From positions 4,905,501-4,969,500 of the forward strand of contig OU015662.1 in the NCBI GenBank assembly GCA_907165275.2: a DNA stretch of 64,000 bases. The letters run 5' to 3'. Below are positions 24,951 through 37,140 of this stretch, piece by piece. How positions within the stretch are numbered: the stretch's first letter is position 1; each line of letters opens with the position of its first letter. This stretch comes from Zygaena filipendulae. Its lineage: Eukaryota; Arthropoda; Insecta; Lepidoptera; Zygaenidae. The notes beneath the pieces are model-generated. The model made no database searches and had not been told where the DNA came from. It worked only from the letters and a program-made list of their open reading frames with translations. A program made the position numbers and the translations under genes.

Positions 24951-25384
24951 TTTCATTTTAGGTACTTTATATTATTTTAAAATTCACTAAAATTAAAACC
25001 TACCTATTACTCAATATCGAATTATTAGTTTATATCTATTACCTATCTATATTGTTTCTTTTAATTTGATTACAATAAATTCTTAATATTTAAAGTTGTG
25101 TTTTGACTGCTATCACTGGTAAAATTGTCTAGTTTAGAATGTTAGCTTAAACACCAGAACCGACTAATATTACTAATAGATCTGGCGAAATTTAATGTCG
25201 TTGGTGATTTGGTGGAAGTTTTTTAGAATATTTCAAGTACTTTACAATTTGTCCGACACTAATTTAGGAAATCGGAAGGTTTAATCGAAGTTTAAAACAG
25301 AATCCAATTTAGTGAAATCAATCGACTTCTCCCTAAATTGGTTACGATCTAGGGCAGTGTAAGTGTAAGCGTCGGCACCAATCT
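24951..25384. other. Unassigned AT-rich DNA
   Basis: Contains several CTAAATT / AATTTAG motifs (25258-25345) that may be a worn inverted repeat related to the palindrome immediately right. No gene. Confidence 0.35.
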
Positions 25385-25515
25385 AGGGTCGGTGTGTGAG
25401 AGAGAGAGCATGTGATCACACTACGTTAAAATGTACCCTAGAGTGGTCGATTTAGGGTGCAATTTAGTGTAGTATGATCACTCGCTTTTTCTTTCTCTCA
25501 TTCACTGATTCTAAA
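25385..25515. mobile_element. Degenerate palindromic MITE
   Basis: Arms of about 45 bp are imperfectly complementary: GTGTGTGAGAGAGAGAGC ATGTGATCACACTAC on the left pairs with GTAGTATGATCACTCGC TTTTTCTTTCTCTCATTCAC on the right, with ACCCTAGA / TTTAGGGT inner matches. The centre lies around GTGGTCGA near 25450. No target duplication seen; the TA-flanked element starting at 25518 sits at its right border. Confidence 0.45.
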
Positions 25516-25517
25516 TA

Positions 25518-25952
25518 GGGTACTTGCATGAATTTTTTTTTTCAGTCTATTTTAAAGATATATGGCCTACTTAAACAAAGCAAGAAAAAGAAAAAAATAT
25601 ATGCATAAATTAATTAAATAGAGCGTGTCAAAGTTGCTAATTTAGACCTTACCGCCGAAACGCGAAATGACGTCACTTGTTCAAAATTACGCCTTATTAA
25701 TCTGTGATAGAAATGTCAATGTCGTATTGACAGGGTCATGTGACACTGACAGACAGATAACTTCAATATCCAAAAGCGAAATTAAGGTTGAACTGTGTCG
25801 ATTTACTTCCAAAAGTTCCAGTAAAGAATCGAAATGCATGTTACCGATGCATTTTAAAGTAAAAAAACTTCAGAAAATGGAAAATATGCGTTGACTAAGC
25901 GTTGAATAAGCAAAAAAAACTAAGTGCATACACTTAGTTTTTTTTCATGCCC
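25518..25952. mobile_element. Second copy of the TA-flanked element (435 bp)
   Basis: The left end is GGGTACTTGCATGAA with TA before it (25516-25517). It matches the right half of the element at 18848-19754 in reverse orientation, including TGGCCTACTTAAACAAAGC, CGCCGAAACGCG next to TGACGTCAC and AGACAGATAACTTCAATATC. The right end is shortened (CATGCCC, then TA) by a small deletion inside the terminal repeat. The 75-codon frame inside is incidental. Confidence 0.7.
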
Positions 25953-25954
25953 TA

Positions 25955-27039
25955 GAGAGTTGGGAACCGAACGCGTTGCTGTCATTAAACAAAACATACC
26001 TACATATACATATATCTAATATGAGTAGCAAGTATTTTTTTTAATTAATATCTGTATGTTGAACATCGCGCATCAACCAAAACTACTATGACAGAATTAC
26101 TCGTACAAGTACAGTTTCTTTTTCTGATGTTAACATCACAGCAACAATGCGCAGAGACGGCGGGCGACTAATCCGCCGCATGCCTTTACCACTTACGTAC
26201 AACTCGAATTCCGATCGAAACCTAAAATTGGGGGGCTAATTGTTAGTATAAATTCCACTAGTTGATTGCCATTCAAGTGGAAGTTGTAAAACTATTTATT
26301 GACTGTCCGTTCAACTTATATTGATTAAAAGAAACGGAACTTAGTGGCATTGTGAGCCATTAACGGTTATGTCATTTATGTATATAGAAACTGTTTTTAA
26401 ATGATCGTAAAACAAGTCGTTCGACAGCGAGATCTTTGAACGTTCGATTCGTACACATTAACATCTCAATTACCAATCGCGTGAGCGGATTTATAACCGG
26501 ACAGCTACAGGGAGATAATTTCAAAAAGTAAAATAAATGCGACACTCTGAGCAAGGCCGTAATTAAGAATTAAACTTGCTCCTCCCGAAATTGTCGCAAG
26601 AGTACGAGGAACATTCATGATTTATGGAGCTCGAATAATATTTTCCAGAGAAATTGAAAACGCTCGGCAAGAAATTTGCCGCAGATTAATCGATAAGAAT
26701 TGCAAATTGGGCGTTAGGGTGACATAAATTATAACAAATTACGATACATTAAATAATATCACGACAAAATTAATGTGAATTTTGGTGTACCCGAAAACAA
26801 TTAGCTGCTACATGTTTTTAAAGCAGTATATTATGATTACAATCATGTCGCAACTGATAGTAGAAATTACATCAAAAACTTAGTACATCTTCAAGAATAC
26901 TAGTATTATGATTAGAATATAATTGAATGAATTATTTAAAACTAGGTCATCATTTAGATCTAGACCCTTAGCAACTAAACCAGCTAGGTATGACACCTGT
27001 AATGCGGATAATACGGCGCGGTCGCCTAAAGTCCGATTA
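25955..27039. other. Unassigned DNA
   Basis: No gene, RNA or known repeat recognised. Composition is moderate around 26100-26240. Confidence 0.4.
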
Positions 27040-27279
27040 TTATTAGGTATATTCGTAACATAGTTATGCAGATTTCAAACATAAAGTTTCGTTATGCAAA
27101 AAGTAAAAAAGAACCACCAGTAGACATGCGACAAGTTTTAATTTAAGGGGCTCGATTCAATCAGACTATGTCTATGACTATGTGTTATGTTTTATGTATG
27201 ACTATGGTGTTAGGGCGTGAAAATGTACTGTAAAACTTCATGGATGGATGGAATATTAGAATGGATGGAAAGGAGGTAA

Positions 27280-27560
27280 AAATTGATTTTTTGCGGAGGA
27301 CGCTACGCTAGTGTGCCCTTAAGGAGTATTGGGCGCTGTCGCGTTTCACGGCAGGCGAAACGGCGCACCGGTTTTTGTGGAGGCCGTCAAAGCTCGGTGT
27401 CGCGCCGACCACTTGAGCGCGGCTCCCACTAATTGGAAGTCTACCTGTTGCTTTGCCTTGCTGTTTTTTCCAGTCCCCAACGACTACACTCACCCGCGAC
27501 AAGCACTTTAGTGAAACGCTCTGTAATACGCCACTAATCTGTCTCAACGTCTGTGAAGCT
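27280..27560. repeat. GC-rich block, possibly a retroelement fragment
   Basis: A sharply bounded GC-richer block (GGCGCTGTCGCGTTTCACGG ... CACCGGTTTTTGTGGAGGCC ... CTACCTGTTGCTTTGCCTTG) with frames of 60-79 codons open on both strands. It resembles fragments I associate with lepidopteran non-LTR elements, but no protein motif supports that. Left unassigned. Confidence 0.3.
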
Positions 27561-28139
27561 TTTTAAAATGCACAGAAGGCTAGATAGCTTGGTGGTTGTG
27601 CACTTCCAACATCAAAGATGGTTCTGAGTTTTCCTATTTAAATGTTCGAAATTTTTGATAAACTACACAATCTTTTTTAATTTCATTCTATACTGGGGTA
27701 AGCTAGGTTAGGTATTCAATATTGTGGTGTAGAAGTCGGTTTCTTTTTTATAAACACCTTCAAAATCGTAAAAGTCTTTCCTTTAAATATAAGTTCCGTG
27801 TTCCCCCGAACTATCGTGCGACTAAATTTTCAAGCAACATTGATTCTAAATTCACCTGTAGTCTTTTATTGTACACAGTTAAGGTCGACTTATATTATGG
27901 GTCATGATGATTATTCACTTTCAACGATTTTTATGATTCCGCTCCGAAATTGGAAAAACCCTAGAAAGATACGAGCCCATATATATATTTTTTTTTATTT
28001 ATTTAGGTAAGTACTTCCAGAAACCTATTATTATAAATATGAAATATAGATACTTAAGATGAACAATACAGCATCAGATGCGCATTATACATAGTTTCAA
28101 TAGTGATTTATCAATTAAAAAAATCTAAATATCCTTTAT
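27561..28139. other. Unassigned AT-rich DNA
   Basis: Nothing recognised. Confidence 0.4.
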
Positions 28140-28330
28140 TAATACATATTAATGTGAATGAGCTTGTTTGCTTGTTACGCTTTCACGCCATAACTACTCA
28201 ACTATTCATCATGGAAATTTTTCATACATATTGTCAAAGATACCGAAAAGGCCATAGGGATATACTTTTTACCCCGTAACTCCCGCGAATACTCCCGAAG
28301 TTAACACAGATGTGACGCAAGGGACAGCTA
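28140..28330 (+). mobile_element. Helitron-like repeat copy
   Basis: Interior motifs of the family are present in order: TTGTTACGCTTTCACGCC, AACTACTCAACTATTCATC, TTTTCATACATATTGTCA, CATAGGGATATACTTTTTAC, AACTCCCGCGAATACTCCCG and the end GGGACAGCTA. The final CTAG|T is altered to CTAC. Confidence 0.55.
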
Positions 28331-28439
28331 CTAATAAAATTTTCTACTTTTCTTAGACTTGTGTAAGAAAAAACGCTGTTATACTATATACAAAATATGC
28401 GGAATCCAAAATACACGATTCCGAAGATTACTTGACCGA

Positions 28440-30170
28440 CATTCAATCAGTGAGTAAGTAAATGATGAGCGGTGAAGCGAGTCCCAGCAGCGGTGAGCAT
28501 TCAGGTGCGCGACGTGCGACGATCCGACGCGTACGCCGATTCTTCACGCACTATCGCCGTGCGACCGACCGCCCGGAAACGCAGCGACAAGTTAACAAAA
28601 ACGTCATTTAAACTACCTTCCTTACCTACATTCATTCATGAGTTTTTTCTCAGCACCAATCGACGACCCGACTTGGAACTGTGTTTCGACGATTAACTTG
28701 CAATGTTACTCAAAAGATTCGTCTCTTGGTAAAATTTAAGACGATGCCCAATATATTATACAAGTTTTATTAACAGGGTAAAAAGCGCATGTTACGATGC
28801 ATAAACCAATTTGGATAAGTAATAATTTTAATAAAAAAAAACCCTGGTATTTTAAATTGATTTAGAAGGCGGGTGGTTGCGCGATCACCCCGCAGCTGTA
28901 GCGGTCGCCATTGTCTTGACGTGGCGTTTGATTTGTGCGCGGGCGCCGGATCGATCTCCAACGCCAATTTATTGCCTTTCTTGGATCTCTTGCACCGACA
29001 TTACTCACAACTAGAAAACGGTCGACCTACTTCAATGAACCAACACCAGTTATTTACAATAAATGAGAAACGAACACTTTTTTACTTAACAAGCTCATTT
29101 CTCACCATCAAACTCGTACTGCTGAAGTGTAAGCATATACTTACTTATTTAATGTGGTTGAGTCATCAAAAGATCGAAAAACGAAATCCCAATAAGACTG
29201 AACTGGTAATCTCATACCAGTCGATAAAGGCTAAGTCGTAAAAGTGGCACTAAAAGAGTAATTAATGTAGCTAGCATTCATTATACGCAAAGCTGTTGGA
29301 GCTAGCGAGGCGAACGAATGAACGTGGTAAACAATCATTCGATTAGTTAATCTGCTAAGCGACGCAGTAACGTTTCAATAACAACGGCAATAACCGGCGA
29401 ACTCTGATTGAAAACGACACACAGAGAGATTTAAAAAAAAATCTCATATACGCGACGACACGCGATTGGAAATCGTAAATATTATTATGAGTGCAGACGT
29501 AGCGCGGTACGATCTCATATAAACCATGCGACGAGAACCGATTTTGGTGAAATTTAATGTAAATGCATGAATTTTTCAGTATCTACTACTTACCTACCTA
29601 GGTAACACCAACCAACCATTCGCACAGTCAGTGTCGAGTGCTGACATTTGCATATGCGGTGTTGAAATTTCAGAACAGCTATTCCGCCGAGCTAAACCGA
29701 GTTCAAAACTTAGGAAGTGCAAGATTCGGTGAAATGTTGCGCAACACGGTAGTGGTACGAAGCCACGCGTCATAACGGATAGATAAGATTTGGTAGCACC
29801 AATAACTTAAGTGAACCGCATTTTAGTAACCTAATGATACCATAAAAGTGTATTATCACCGCTTTTACTTTGAAGTGCCAGTGAGGCTCACATTATCTTT
29901 GTCCACATGTTACCAAAAAAAATTGCATATTAGGGCTCGCGCCATTCCACGAGCGTACACGAGACACGCTTGTGGTAAAAAACTAACAGATGTTGCGAAC
30001 AGGGTGCAAGGTAGAGGCAAATTGGTTGGAAAATCTTGACGGCAGCTGTAGTGTAGCGACGCCGCGCGCCGCGGCGTTGCAATCGTATGACATCCCACAT
30101 GTCAATACCAGCTGATGAGAAATCGTAAGCACAGATGTATTTCATACATTTTCCTCTCACACATGGTTTC
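28440..30170. other. Series of GC- and CpG-richer islands
   Basis: Blocks around 28470-28590, 28865-28965, 29480-29760 and 29930-30080 are clearly richer in CpG than the AT-rich flanks. Several frames of 60-120 codons overlap on both strands, none with a recognisable domain, and none forms a splice chain I can defend. Candidates are conserved regulatory DNA or untranslated exons of an unseen gene. Neither is shown. Confidence 0.25.
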
Positions 30171-30385
30171 ATTTCAACAATGACTTACGTATATGATAAC
30201 TTCAATATGTATCTAGGAAGCCAATCACACAATCTGCTTAAATAGATCAAGTTAACAAGCAGTTCAGACAATGTAAGTTATTCGAAACATTCGCCCGGTA
30301 TACAGGCGACGAGTAAGCTAATCACAATTTACGACATCGCTACAAAGATTATATTGCGACCTTCTTTATGAAGTTAAAAATCTAA

Positions 30386-30620
30386 CCGCCGCACTCAGAG
30401 TCGACTTTAATGATTACTTAGTTAAATATAGATTTTTAAAACAAAACTGCCGCAATCAGACGTTCAATAAATTAATGTTAATTGGCATTTAATGAGATGT
30501 AACTTAATTAGTTAAATGCTAATTAACATTATTTTATTAAACTTATCTGATTGCGGCAGTTTTGTTTTAAAAATCTATGCTTAACTAAGTAATCATTAAA
30601 GTCGACTCTGAGTGTGGCGG
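30386..30620. mobile_element. Palindromic Harbinger-type MITE with TAA duplication (235 bp)
   Basis: Left end CCGCCGCACTCAGAGTCGAC and right end (inverted) CCGCCACACTCAGAGTCGAC form terminal repeats that extend inward through TTTAATGATTACTTAGTTAA and TTTAAAACAAAACTGCCGC. The arms together exceed 80 bp on each side with few mismatches. TAA lies on both sides (30383-30385 and 30621-30623), the TWA signature of PIF/Harbinger elements. The centre is AT-rich and non-coding. Its ends differ from the 15.5-kb Harbinger element, so it belongs to another family. Confidence 0.85.
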
Positions 30621-30623
30621 TAA

Positions 30624-32556
30624 GTATCTGAATGAAGGCGATATAAATTTACCTTTATATTGAAAATCGTGTTTAAAATCATAACACTGTTAGTGGTAGT
30701 ACTGATAGTGTAACTTCTGATATTACACGATATTTTTTTTTCTAGAATTGTTAGGAATTTTCAAGGGAATCTCGAAACCACGCGATACAGATTTATAATT
30801 TGTTTGCATATCCAAAGCTATTTAACAAAAACAGTAGATATATTGAGGTGGCCGGTGTACATAAAGGTCGGACCTAAATTAAACAAGTATCTACTTCTTT
30901 TACAGTTCTTGTTGTCATGATTGGTTTGCGTGAAGCTTGAGCCATAAGTGACTTCAGTATGGGTTATACGCCTTAATTACGGCTTACCTGGAATTCAAGG
31001 ACCTAGACACGTTTCTACTCGGAAGGGAACCTATCAAAGTGACGTTTTACGAACTAATTTTATTACTCATGCGATAGAGTTAGTAGGAATAAGCATCATC
31101 GTTATTTATTTACATCACAAAAGTACAAAACCTTTTTCGGTAACAAAATTTCAAGGGAAACCAAGTGAAAGTCATAAAAAGAAATATATCCACTGACCGT
31201 AAAAAAACGCAAAGCGACTCGGTGCGATTTGTTGGTAACTCGGCAATGTTGGGTGTCACGCATAAAGAGTGCGCATTATTTAACAGTGATGAATAAAACG
31301 TAGCAACGCACGAGCCGCCATTGCATCGTAAACGCTTCGACCTATGTCAAACAAGATTAAACCGGACAAATAGGTACCATGATAGCGTAGTCACTATCGC
31401 AACTTAACAATAAAAGGTAACATTTGTATTCGAAACGAAACAATGGCGATGCCAACGTAACAAAAATAATGAAGTTAATGTCGAAAATTACATCACGAGC
31501 AAAAATCAACAAAATATTGTTTATTTAAGCAATTAAACGTCCTCGGAGCCTTAAGGGATCCTTAAGGTAAGTCTTAATACAATTGAAAACCGTATTATAG
31601 ATATTTAACATTTTACCGCATATTGATATTCTTGCTTCTGTTCGTATCCTATTGTGAATGTGAAAATTTGTGAAAATGTTTTTACTCAAATACGCATAAG
31701 CATAAATGAGTGTACGGAATTTTGGACACAATTATAGAGATAGAATACTTTTTATTCATATAAAGTGTTTTCAAGGGCATCCATATATTCACGCAGGTCA
31801 AACCGTAGCGGAAAGCAATTCAATTTTGAAACGTATAGGTTGTTTGTAATTATAAACCAATTAATATTGTATAATTATAGGTAATAAATAATTATGTGAA
31901 AGTAAATTTTTGTCAGATCATCACATAATAATTATTGATAAGTATGTAATGCTGGAGATATAATAGCATTTGAGAATTAAATGAAGCCCACGAGACGCGC
32001 TTCGAGACCTAATAAAAAGTTTCCGCATAAAGTCATTCACAATGAACTTTATTCTATTTGTCCAGACCGTTGAAGCAGCTCGCAATTGCGGACAAAGACA
32101 GCTTAAATTTTAAACTGTCTTTAAATTGTCTGTCTTTATTAATACGACCAAAATAAATAGAAGAAACTACAATGATTGCGTTTATACGACTATTACCGGT
32201 TATCGAAGAGCAATTAAAGAGGTAACGCGCGAACTGAGTGGCCGCGCACGCTCGACTTACTTGTGACTTCGATTAATCGTAGTTTTTGTTCAACCAATCT
32301 TATTATACATTTGCATAAGAATGTCTGTTATGAACCGTAATTGCTATAAAGTGAAACTTATTCAAAAGATTAGCGATAAAATGAACTAAATAATATAGAA
32401 CCAACTTTTGCACAAAGTAAACCTATACTTTGGTTTATAATCACTGTGGATTATCGTCATCGAAGCAACAAATATATCTAAAATTCTAAACTAATTACTT
32501 ACCCTTAGTTTCATCTTCAAATACGTATATAATATACATAAACGTACGACAAATAA
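30624..32556. other. Unassigned AT-rich DNA
   Basis: No supported gene or repeat. A weak inverted repeat at about 31887-31931 (AATTATGTGA / TCACATAATT). Confidence 0.4.
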
Positions 32557-32590
32557 TATTAGGTAAAAGGGCACCCTCTTTTACCTAATA
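32557..32590. repeat. 13-bp perfect hairpin
   Basis: TATTAGGTAAAAG (32557-32569) pairs with CTTTTACCTAATA (32578-32590) around an 8-base loop. Confidence 0.6.
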
Positions 32591-33876
32591 ACAATTACCT
32601 TTATTAATTACAACTTGAATAAAAATATTATCAAGCCTGATTGGTTTTTTGCCATTGAACCTGTCAACATGAAATCACTTTGAATTTGCATAGACGTTTG
32701 ACGGCAATACGTATCCACTCAACACATAACACGTTAGACGGAAGAATAAATACTTAACGATCGAGTATTTTCGTTGTACAATTCATAATTTTGTTAAGAA
32801 AACATATTCGTTAACGCGATAATATTCGTAATTTAAGCCGTGTATTGACTCGCTGACACCTATGTGTGATGAGTCATGACGTAAGTACTTCGTAGACTTC
32901 GTTAAGTGTAGAGGCAAAATGGTGTTATTCGCACAACAGTCTTCCTACAGTTGAATGCATGTGGAATGGACGAACGCGGCTCGATCTCGGACTTGAACTT
33001 GAAGCGCGGTCAAGTGCAATGTCGCTATTCTAGAACAAGTTTCACGCGTAATTCTGTTAGATATTTTTATTACACGATTAAAATAATTAATAAAAACGAC
33101 TTTTTACCAGTTCCATTTTTAAACTCGATAACAAGGTGAGACCACGATTTTAGAAAATTTTATTGACACCTCCATTAGTAGTTATAATATGTAATTTAAA
33201 TCCGTTCTTTTATTGTAAAGACTAAAAAATCGCTTGTGTAAGAAACTCGAGTCAGTTGAGAGAGAAGTAAGCATTGGGAATGTCAACGGATTGTTCCAGT
33301 AGTAGAGACAAAAAGTTAATTAAAGCTAGCTGCCGATGCGATGGTGACAGTATGACGGCGGGCAGGTTGTTATGGGAAGCGCGGCCGTGCGCGTCCATCC
33401 AACACTGGAACCAATCGCTTCTAATTGTATGACACCGTCTCGTCGCGGGCGCAAGCATCGACATCATTCTATTTCTTACACACGACTTTAAAAGAATATA
33501 AGGCGGCATCTGTGATTTTTTAAAACTGTCATATTATATTAAAAGTAGTATTCCAGCAGGAGTATTGTATTGTGAACGTATGGCTCGCCCCAAGGCATGA
33601 AGTTGTTTAGTTAGATACCGAAGATTTACATGCTATCATTTATTTTGTATAATGCAAGTTTACAAGCAAAAAGGTATTTCAAAAAGCAAGGCATCATTTC
33701 TTCGATCATTACATAGGCACATCAATGTAATAGTAGAATTGTAAGAACCTGGAACCTGTTTATAGATTGGATTTTATAACATGTACAGGCTATGTAGGTA
33801 AAATACTTTAAAAACATTTTTTCAAGTGTTTCGTTGAAAGAAAAAGTACCTAATAGTTTCTAGGTAATAAAACCCG
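32591..33876. other. Unassigned DNA with a GC-richer block
   Basis: A GC-richer block at about 33320-33500 (GACGGCGGGCAGGTTGTTAT ... CGTCTCGTCGCGGGCGCAAG) has a chance-like 85-codon frame. No recognised gene. Confidence 0.3.
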
Positions 33877-33920
33877 TATAAATTCGTATATCTTCTAATA
33901 AGAAGATATACGAATTTATA
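33877..33920. repeat. Perfect 20-bp hairpin
   Basis: Arms 33877-33896 and 33901-33920 (TATAAATTCGTATATCTTCT and its exact complement) are separated by only AATA. The right arm runs into a Helitron-like repeat, so it may be a fold-back formed at that repeat's 5' end. Confidence 0.75.
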
Positions 33921-34154
33921 TAAAAATCTCGTGTAACAGTGTTTGTGAACGAACTCCTCCGAAACGCCTTGGTTGATTTTTATGAAATTTTTTGTGTATA
34001 TTTGGTAGGTCTGAGAATAGGTCGTAGACTATTTTATACCCCTAGGTGATAAGGAATCCTCTTCAGAATATTTTTTGATAAAATTTTACTTTGGAGTTCC
34101 TGCGAAAATTCCGACACTCACGCGGGTGAAACCCGGGTGACCCGCCACAGCTAG
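33921..34154 (+). mobile_element. Helitron-like repeat copy
   Basis: ATAAAAATCTCGTGTAACAG, CCTCCGAAACGCCTTGGTTG, TTTTATGAAATTTTTTGTG, then GGAGTTCCTGCGAAAATTCC, CACGCGGGTGAAACCCGGG and the end CCACAGCTAG|T at 34154. The 3' hairpin is altered but present. Confidence 0.55.
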
Positions 34155-34155
34155 T

Positions 34156-36170
34156 AAAAATATATTAAGTTATTATTTTTAGCCAAATAGACACAAAAGA
34201 TGATAAATCAATGCAAATTGAAACATACAACCTCGTCTCGTCAAAAACGTATATTTTTCAGCCTTTGGCAACAATCACACCTATTATTACAAGCTTTACC
34301 CATATTAACTTGCATTATTCATGAATTCTGACTAGTATATAGCAAAAGTAATTTTTTCTGACTAATTTTATTCATCTTTTTTGAACATGAGTAAAACAGA
34401 AATGGATTTTAAATTGTTGGTAAGCGCGGTGTGGCAAACTTAAAACATATCTAGGTATATAATGAATCTTCCCACTACTTTCATAAGACAAAATTAGACA
34501 AAAACATATGCAACGAAACGTTCAGAATTTGTCTCCAACGTGATGATAATTTATGTACCTCGCCTATTTCAACAAACTAATTTACTGCTGGTGAGGTGCC
34601 GTTTATCTCACCACAGCATTATAAATTCCTGTTGGGAAGCGAGATATTCTTATTGTAACCAAGACTTGTTGTACGTAGTTCCCTCCGATTATGATTATAT
34701 TTCATAAGCCTTACCTCGCGCCAACCTCGTGTGAGATGTATCAATTTACGACTTTTTAATCTTGCGTTCCGTTATAAAATAATTGAGGTGTATTTTATAT
34801 TCGTAGTTAGTCTTTATACAAGAACAACCTTGTTCATACCTTTTGCAATACCTACAAATACCATACTATAAGCTATCAGTTTTAAAATTGTAAATAATTT
34901 TAATCAATTTTAATATCACAAAATGTAGTGGGAAATCATTCAAGAACTTTATGAAAATTCGATATCAATTTAACTAGAAATATTTGTGATTTAAAAATTG
35001 TGTGATAGTGATGGAGTTTAATATCTAATGAAAATAAATAGCTCGCAACGATATACGATCACAAATAATTAAATACTGAAGTAGGTACCTATATAATAAT
35101 ATATTCTGTTTGAAACACCGAATTGTGACACTTCAAAACGGTGAATTAAAAAACGTTGTCCACATAAATAAGCATCATTCAATATAATTTTCGTTCAGTT
35201 TTTAAACACTGATTATGTATGGTCGTAAAATGTCTAAGAACGTATTTATAATGGTGGAGAGATGGGGTTCATTGTAGGAACTATCCGCGCCGTGGTGAGA
35301 GACTACGTATGCATATGTACATAATTATGTAGGTACATATGTGCATACATTCGTCTCTCTCCGAGGCAGTTAACGCGCGCAAGATCAATGAGCTTTCGGC
35401 ACGTGGGCGGAACGATTCATTAACTATTATAATAGTTACAAATGCATCCTTTAACATCGTTTACAATTAACCCAAATAAATCCATATTGAAGATTTCTAA
35501 CGTTTAAAAAATAATCAATTAATCAGGAAAAAATGTTTTTCCTATGTACTTACTCTTCTTTTTCTTCAATTATGTCAATCTATCGCGATCACAGAAATAA
35601 ATACACACATTGGCAGAATCAAATGCGACAGCAGGTCTGTGAAGGTCAGGTCAGGTGAAAATGCTGTTTAAATTGCTGTGATGTCAGAGTTACTTTTTCT
35701 CCCAGCACCTCCTCGTCCACTGTTGATATTAATTCTCTGATATTATCTAGTTTGTCCACTCTATAGCTTATCTGGTTCATGTTGGATATATTCCCTTCTA
35801 CCGTTTTCGTAAAAGGTAAACAAACTGTAAAGGCAACACGAGACAACTACAAATTGTTATGAACAACGAACACCCACAACGCGTGCCTGTCACGAGTACT
35901 ACTGTAGTACAGTAGAAACAACAAAATAATTTATCGGAACACAATTCTGACACGATCCAAAAAAAATATACAAATAGACAAGAAGCGTGTATTCCATAAA
36001 TATTGATATCATACACGAGAAGTTGAGTAATGCATAGTCCGTGCACAAAGACTAGTATAATGACTGGAGACACACGAATTGCCCAGTAGCGGTCGCTTAT
36101 CTGATAATAAATATTATAGTCCATTCTTTTAGGCGAGGTGGTCATTAATCCAGAGCTCGATCGGGCGTAT
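34156..36170. other. Unassigned DNA
   Basis: No gene recognised. A short AT-rich inverted repeat occurs at about 35308-35347 (CATATGTAC / GTACATATG). Confidence 0.4.
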
Positions 36171-36840
36171 CGACTTACGGGCCGCATTGTTGCTCCCAGC
36201 GGTTGTTTCTATTTATCAAGACGCCAGTTATATTGTTTCGTGGCTAACAAAGAGCGGTGTTGGCGCGTTCGAAAGGCGCTATGACGCTCATACAACGGAA
36301 TACTTGTCTCATGACAACCGACATCGGCATTTAGTTTATATAAAATAATTGTTCATTGCCAGTAACTATCTTACAAGTCATTTTTATAAATCTATACAGT
36401 CTACCTATAATTTTATTATAGCTTTAAGCGAATATGAAAATTCGTATTTATTAACATGTGAATACCATATATTGCTGCAATAGATAACAAATATATTATT
36501 TTAAATTAATGTCATCTAGCTCAATTACAATCCATGATGAATAACACGTATATATAAGTATTCATCAACGCCGTGTATTTTAATAAGAGAGAGAAAATAT
36601 AGTTACCGTTAAAAATCCCAATCCTTGATTTTTCGGCGTGTAAACCGCATTAGAGTCACAGATACGTCAAAGTTAGAATCATTTGCATATAAATTACTTT
36701 CGTACAGCTATGTAAATCTAAGTGTTGCTCGTCCGAAATAGAGATTAATATGGTGGGTGCGATGTACCTACAGGCCGTGTGACATGCAAGCTAAGCTGAC
36801 ATCCGTCAGCGGCGAACGTAATCGCCCAATTTAAAGATCG
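36171..36840. other. Unassigned DNA with a GC-richer start
   Basis: 36180-36310 is CpG-richer (CGGTGTTGGCGCGTTCGAAAG). An ATGCGGCCC immediately followed by GTAAGT on the minus strand at about 36177-36185 looks like a start exon next to a splice donor, but no partner exon was identified. Confidence 0.25.
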
Positions 36841-36987
36841 ATGTTAAGTCCAGCTTATTGGAATCATCGATGGATTGGAATCGAGCCAACTTGTTTGGAA
36901 TCGTCACTCGATGTGCGAGCAACATCATTGAGCCGGTTATCTTTCCTAAATCTGACAGCTTTTGGGTCGTTATACTTACTTTTATGC

Positions 36988-37033
36988 AGCGCTTGCAAAG
37001 ATATAAGTCGTAACGTATATCTTTGCAAGCGCT
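36988..37033. repeat. 17-bp perfect hairpin of mixed composition
   Basis: AGCGCTTGCAAAGATAT (36988-37004) pairs perfectly with ATATCTTTGCAAGCGCT (37017-37033) around the 12-base loop AAGTCGTAACGT. The arms are not low-complexity. Function unknown; too short for a typical microRNA precursor. Confidence 0.7.
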
Positions 37034-37140
37034 TCGTATTGGACGAACATTGAAGTTTTGGCATGTATGTATGTGATTGAAAATCCGGCACCGAACAGCT
37101 AGACCTCGCAATATGGATGCCGCCACGCATTTCCTTTACT

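Noticed and set aside
28873..29241. Plus-strand 122-codon frame in a GC-richer island
   Set aside because: No domain, no splice context, and its GC-rich start and AT-rich end follow base composition rather than a codon pattern.
35798..36187. Minus-strand 129-codon frame, with ATGCGGCCC next to a GTAAGT donor
   Set aside because: The frame is Cys/Phe/Val-rich without family features. The start-plus-donor pattern is suggestive, but no second exon could be identified.
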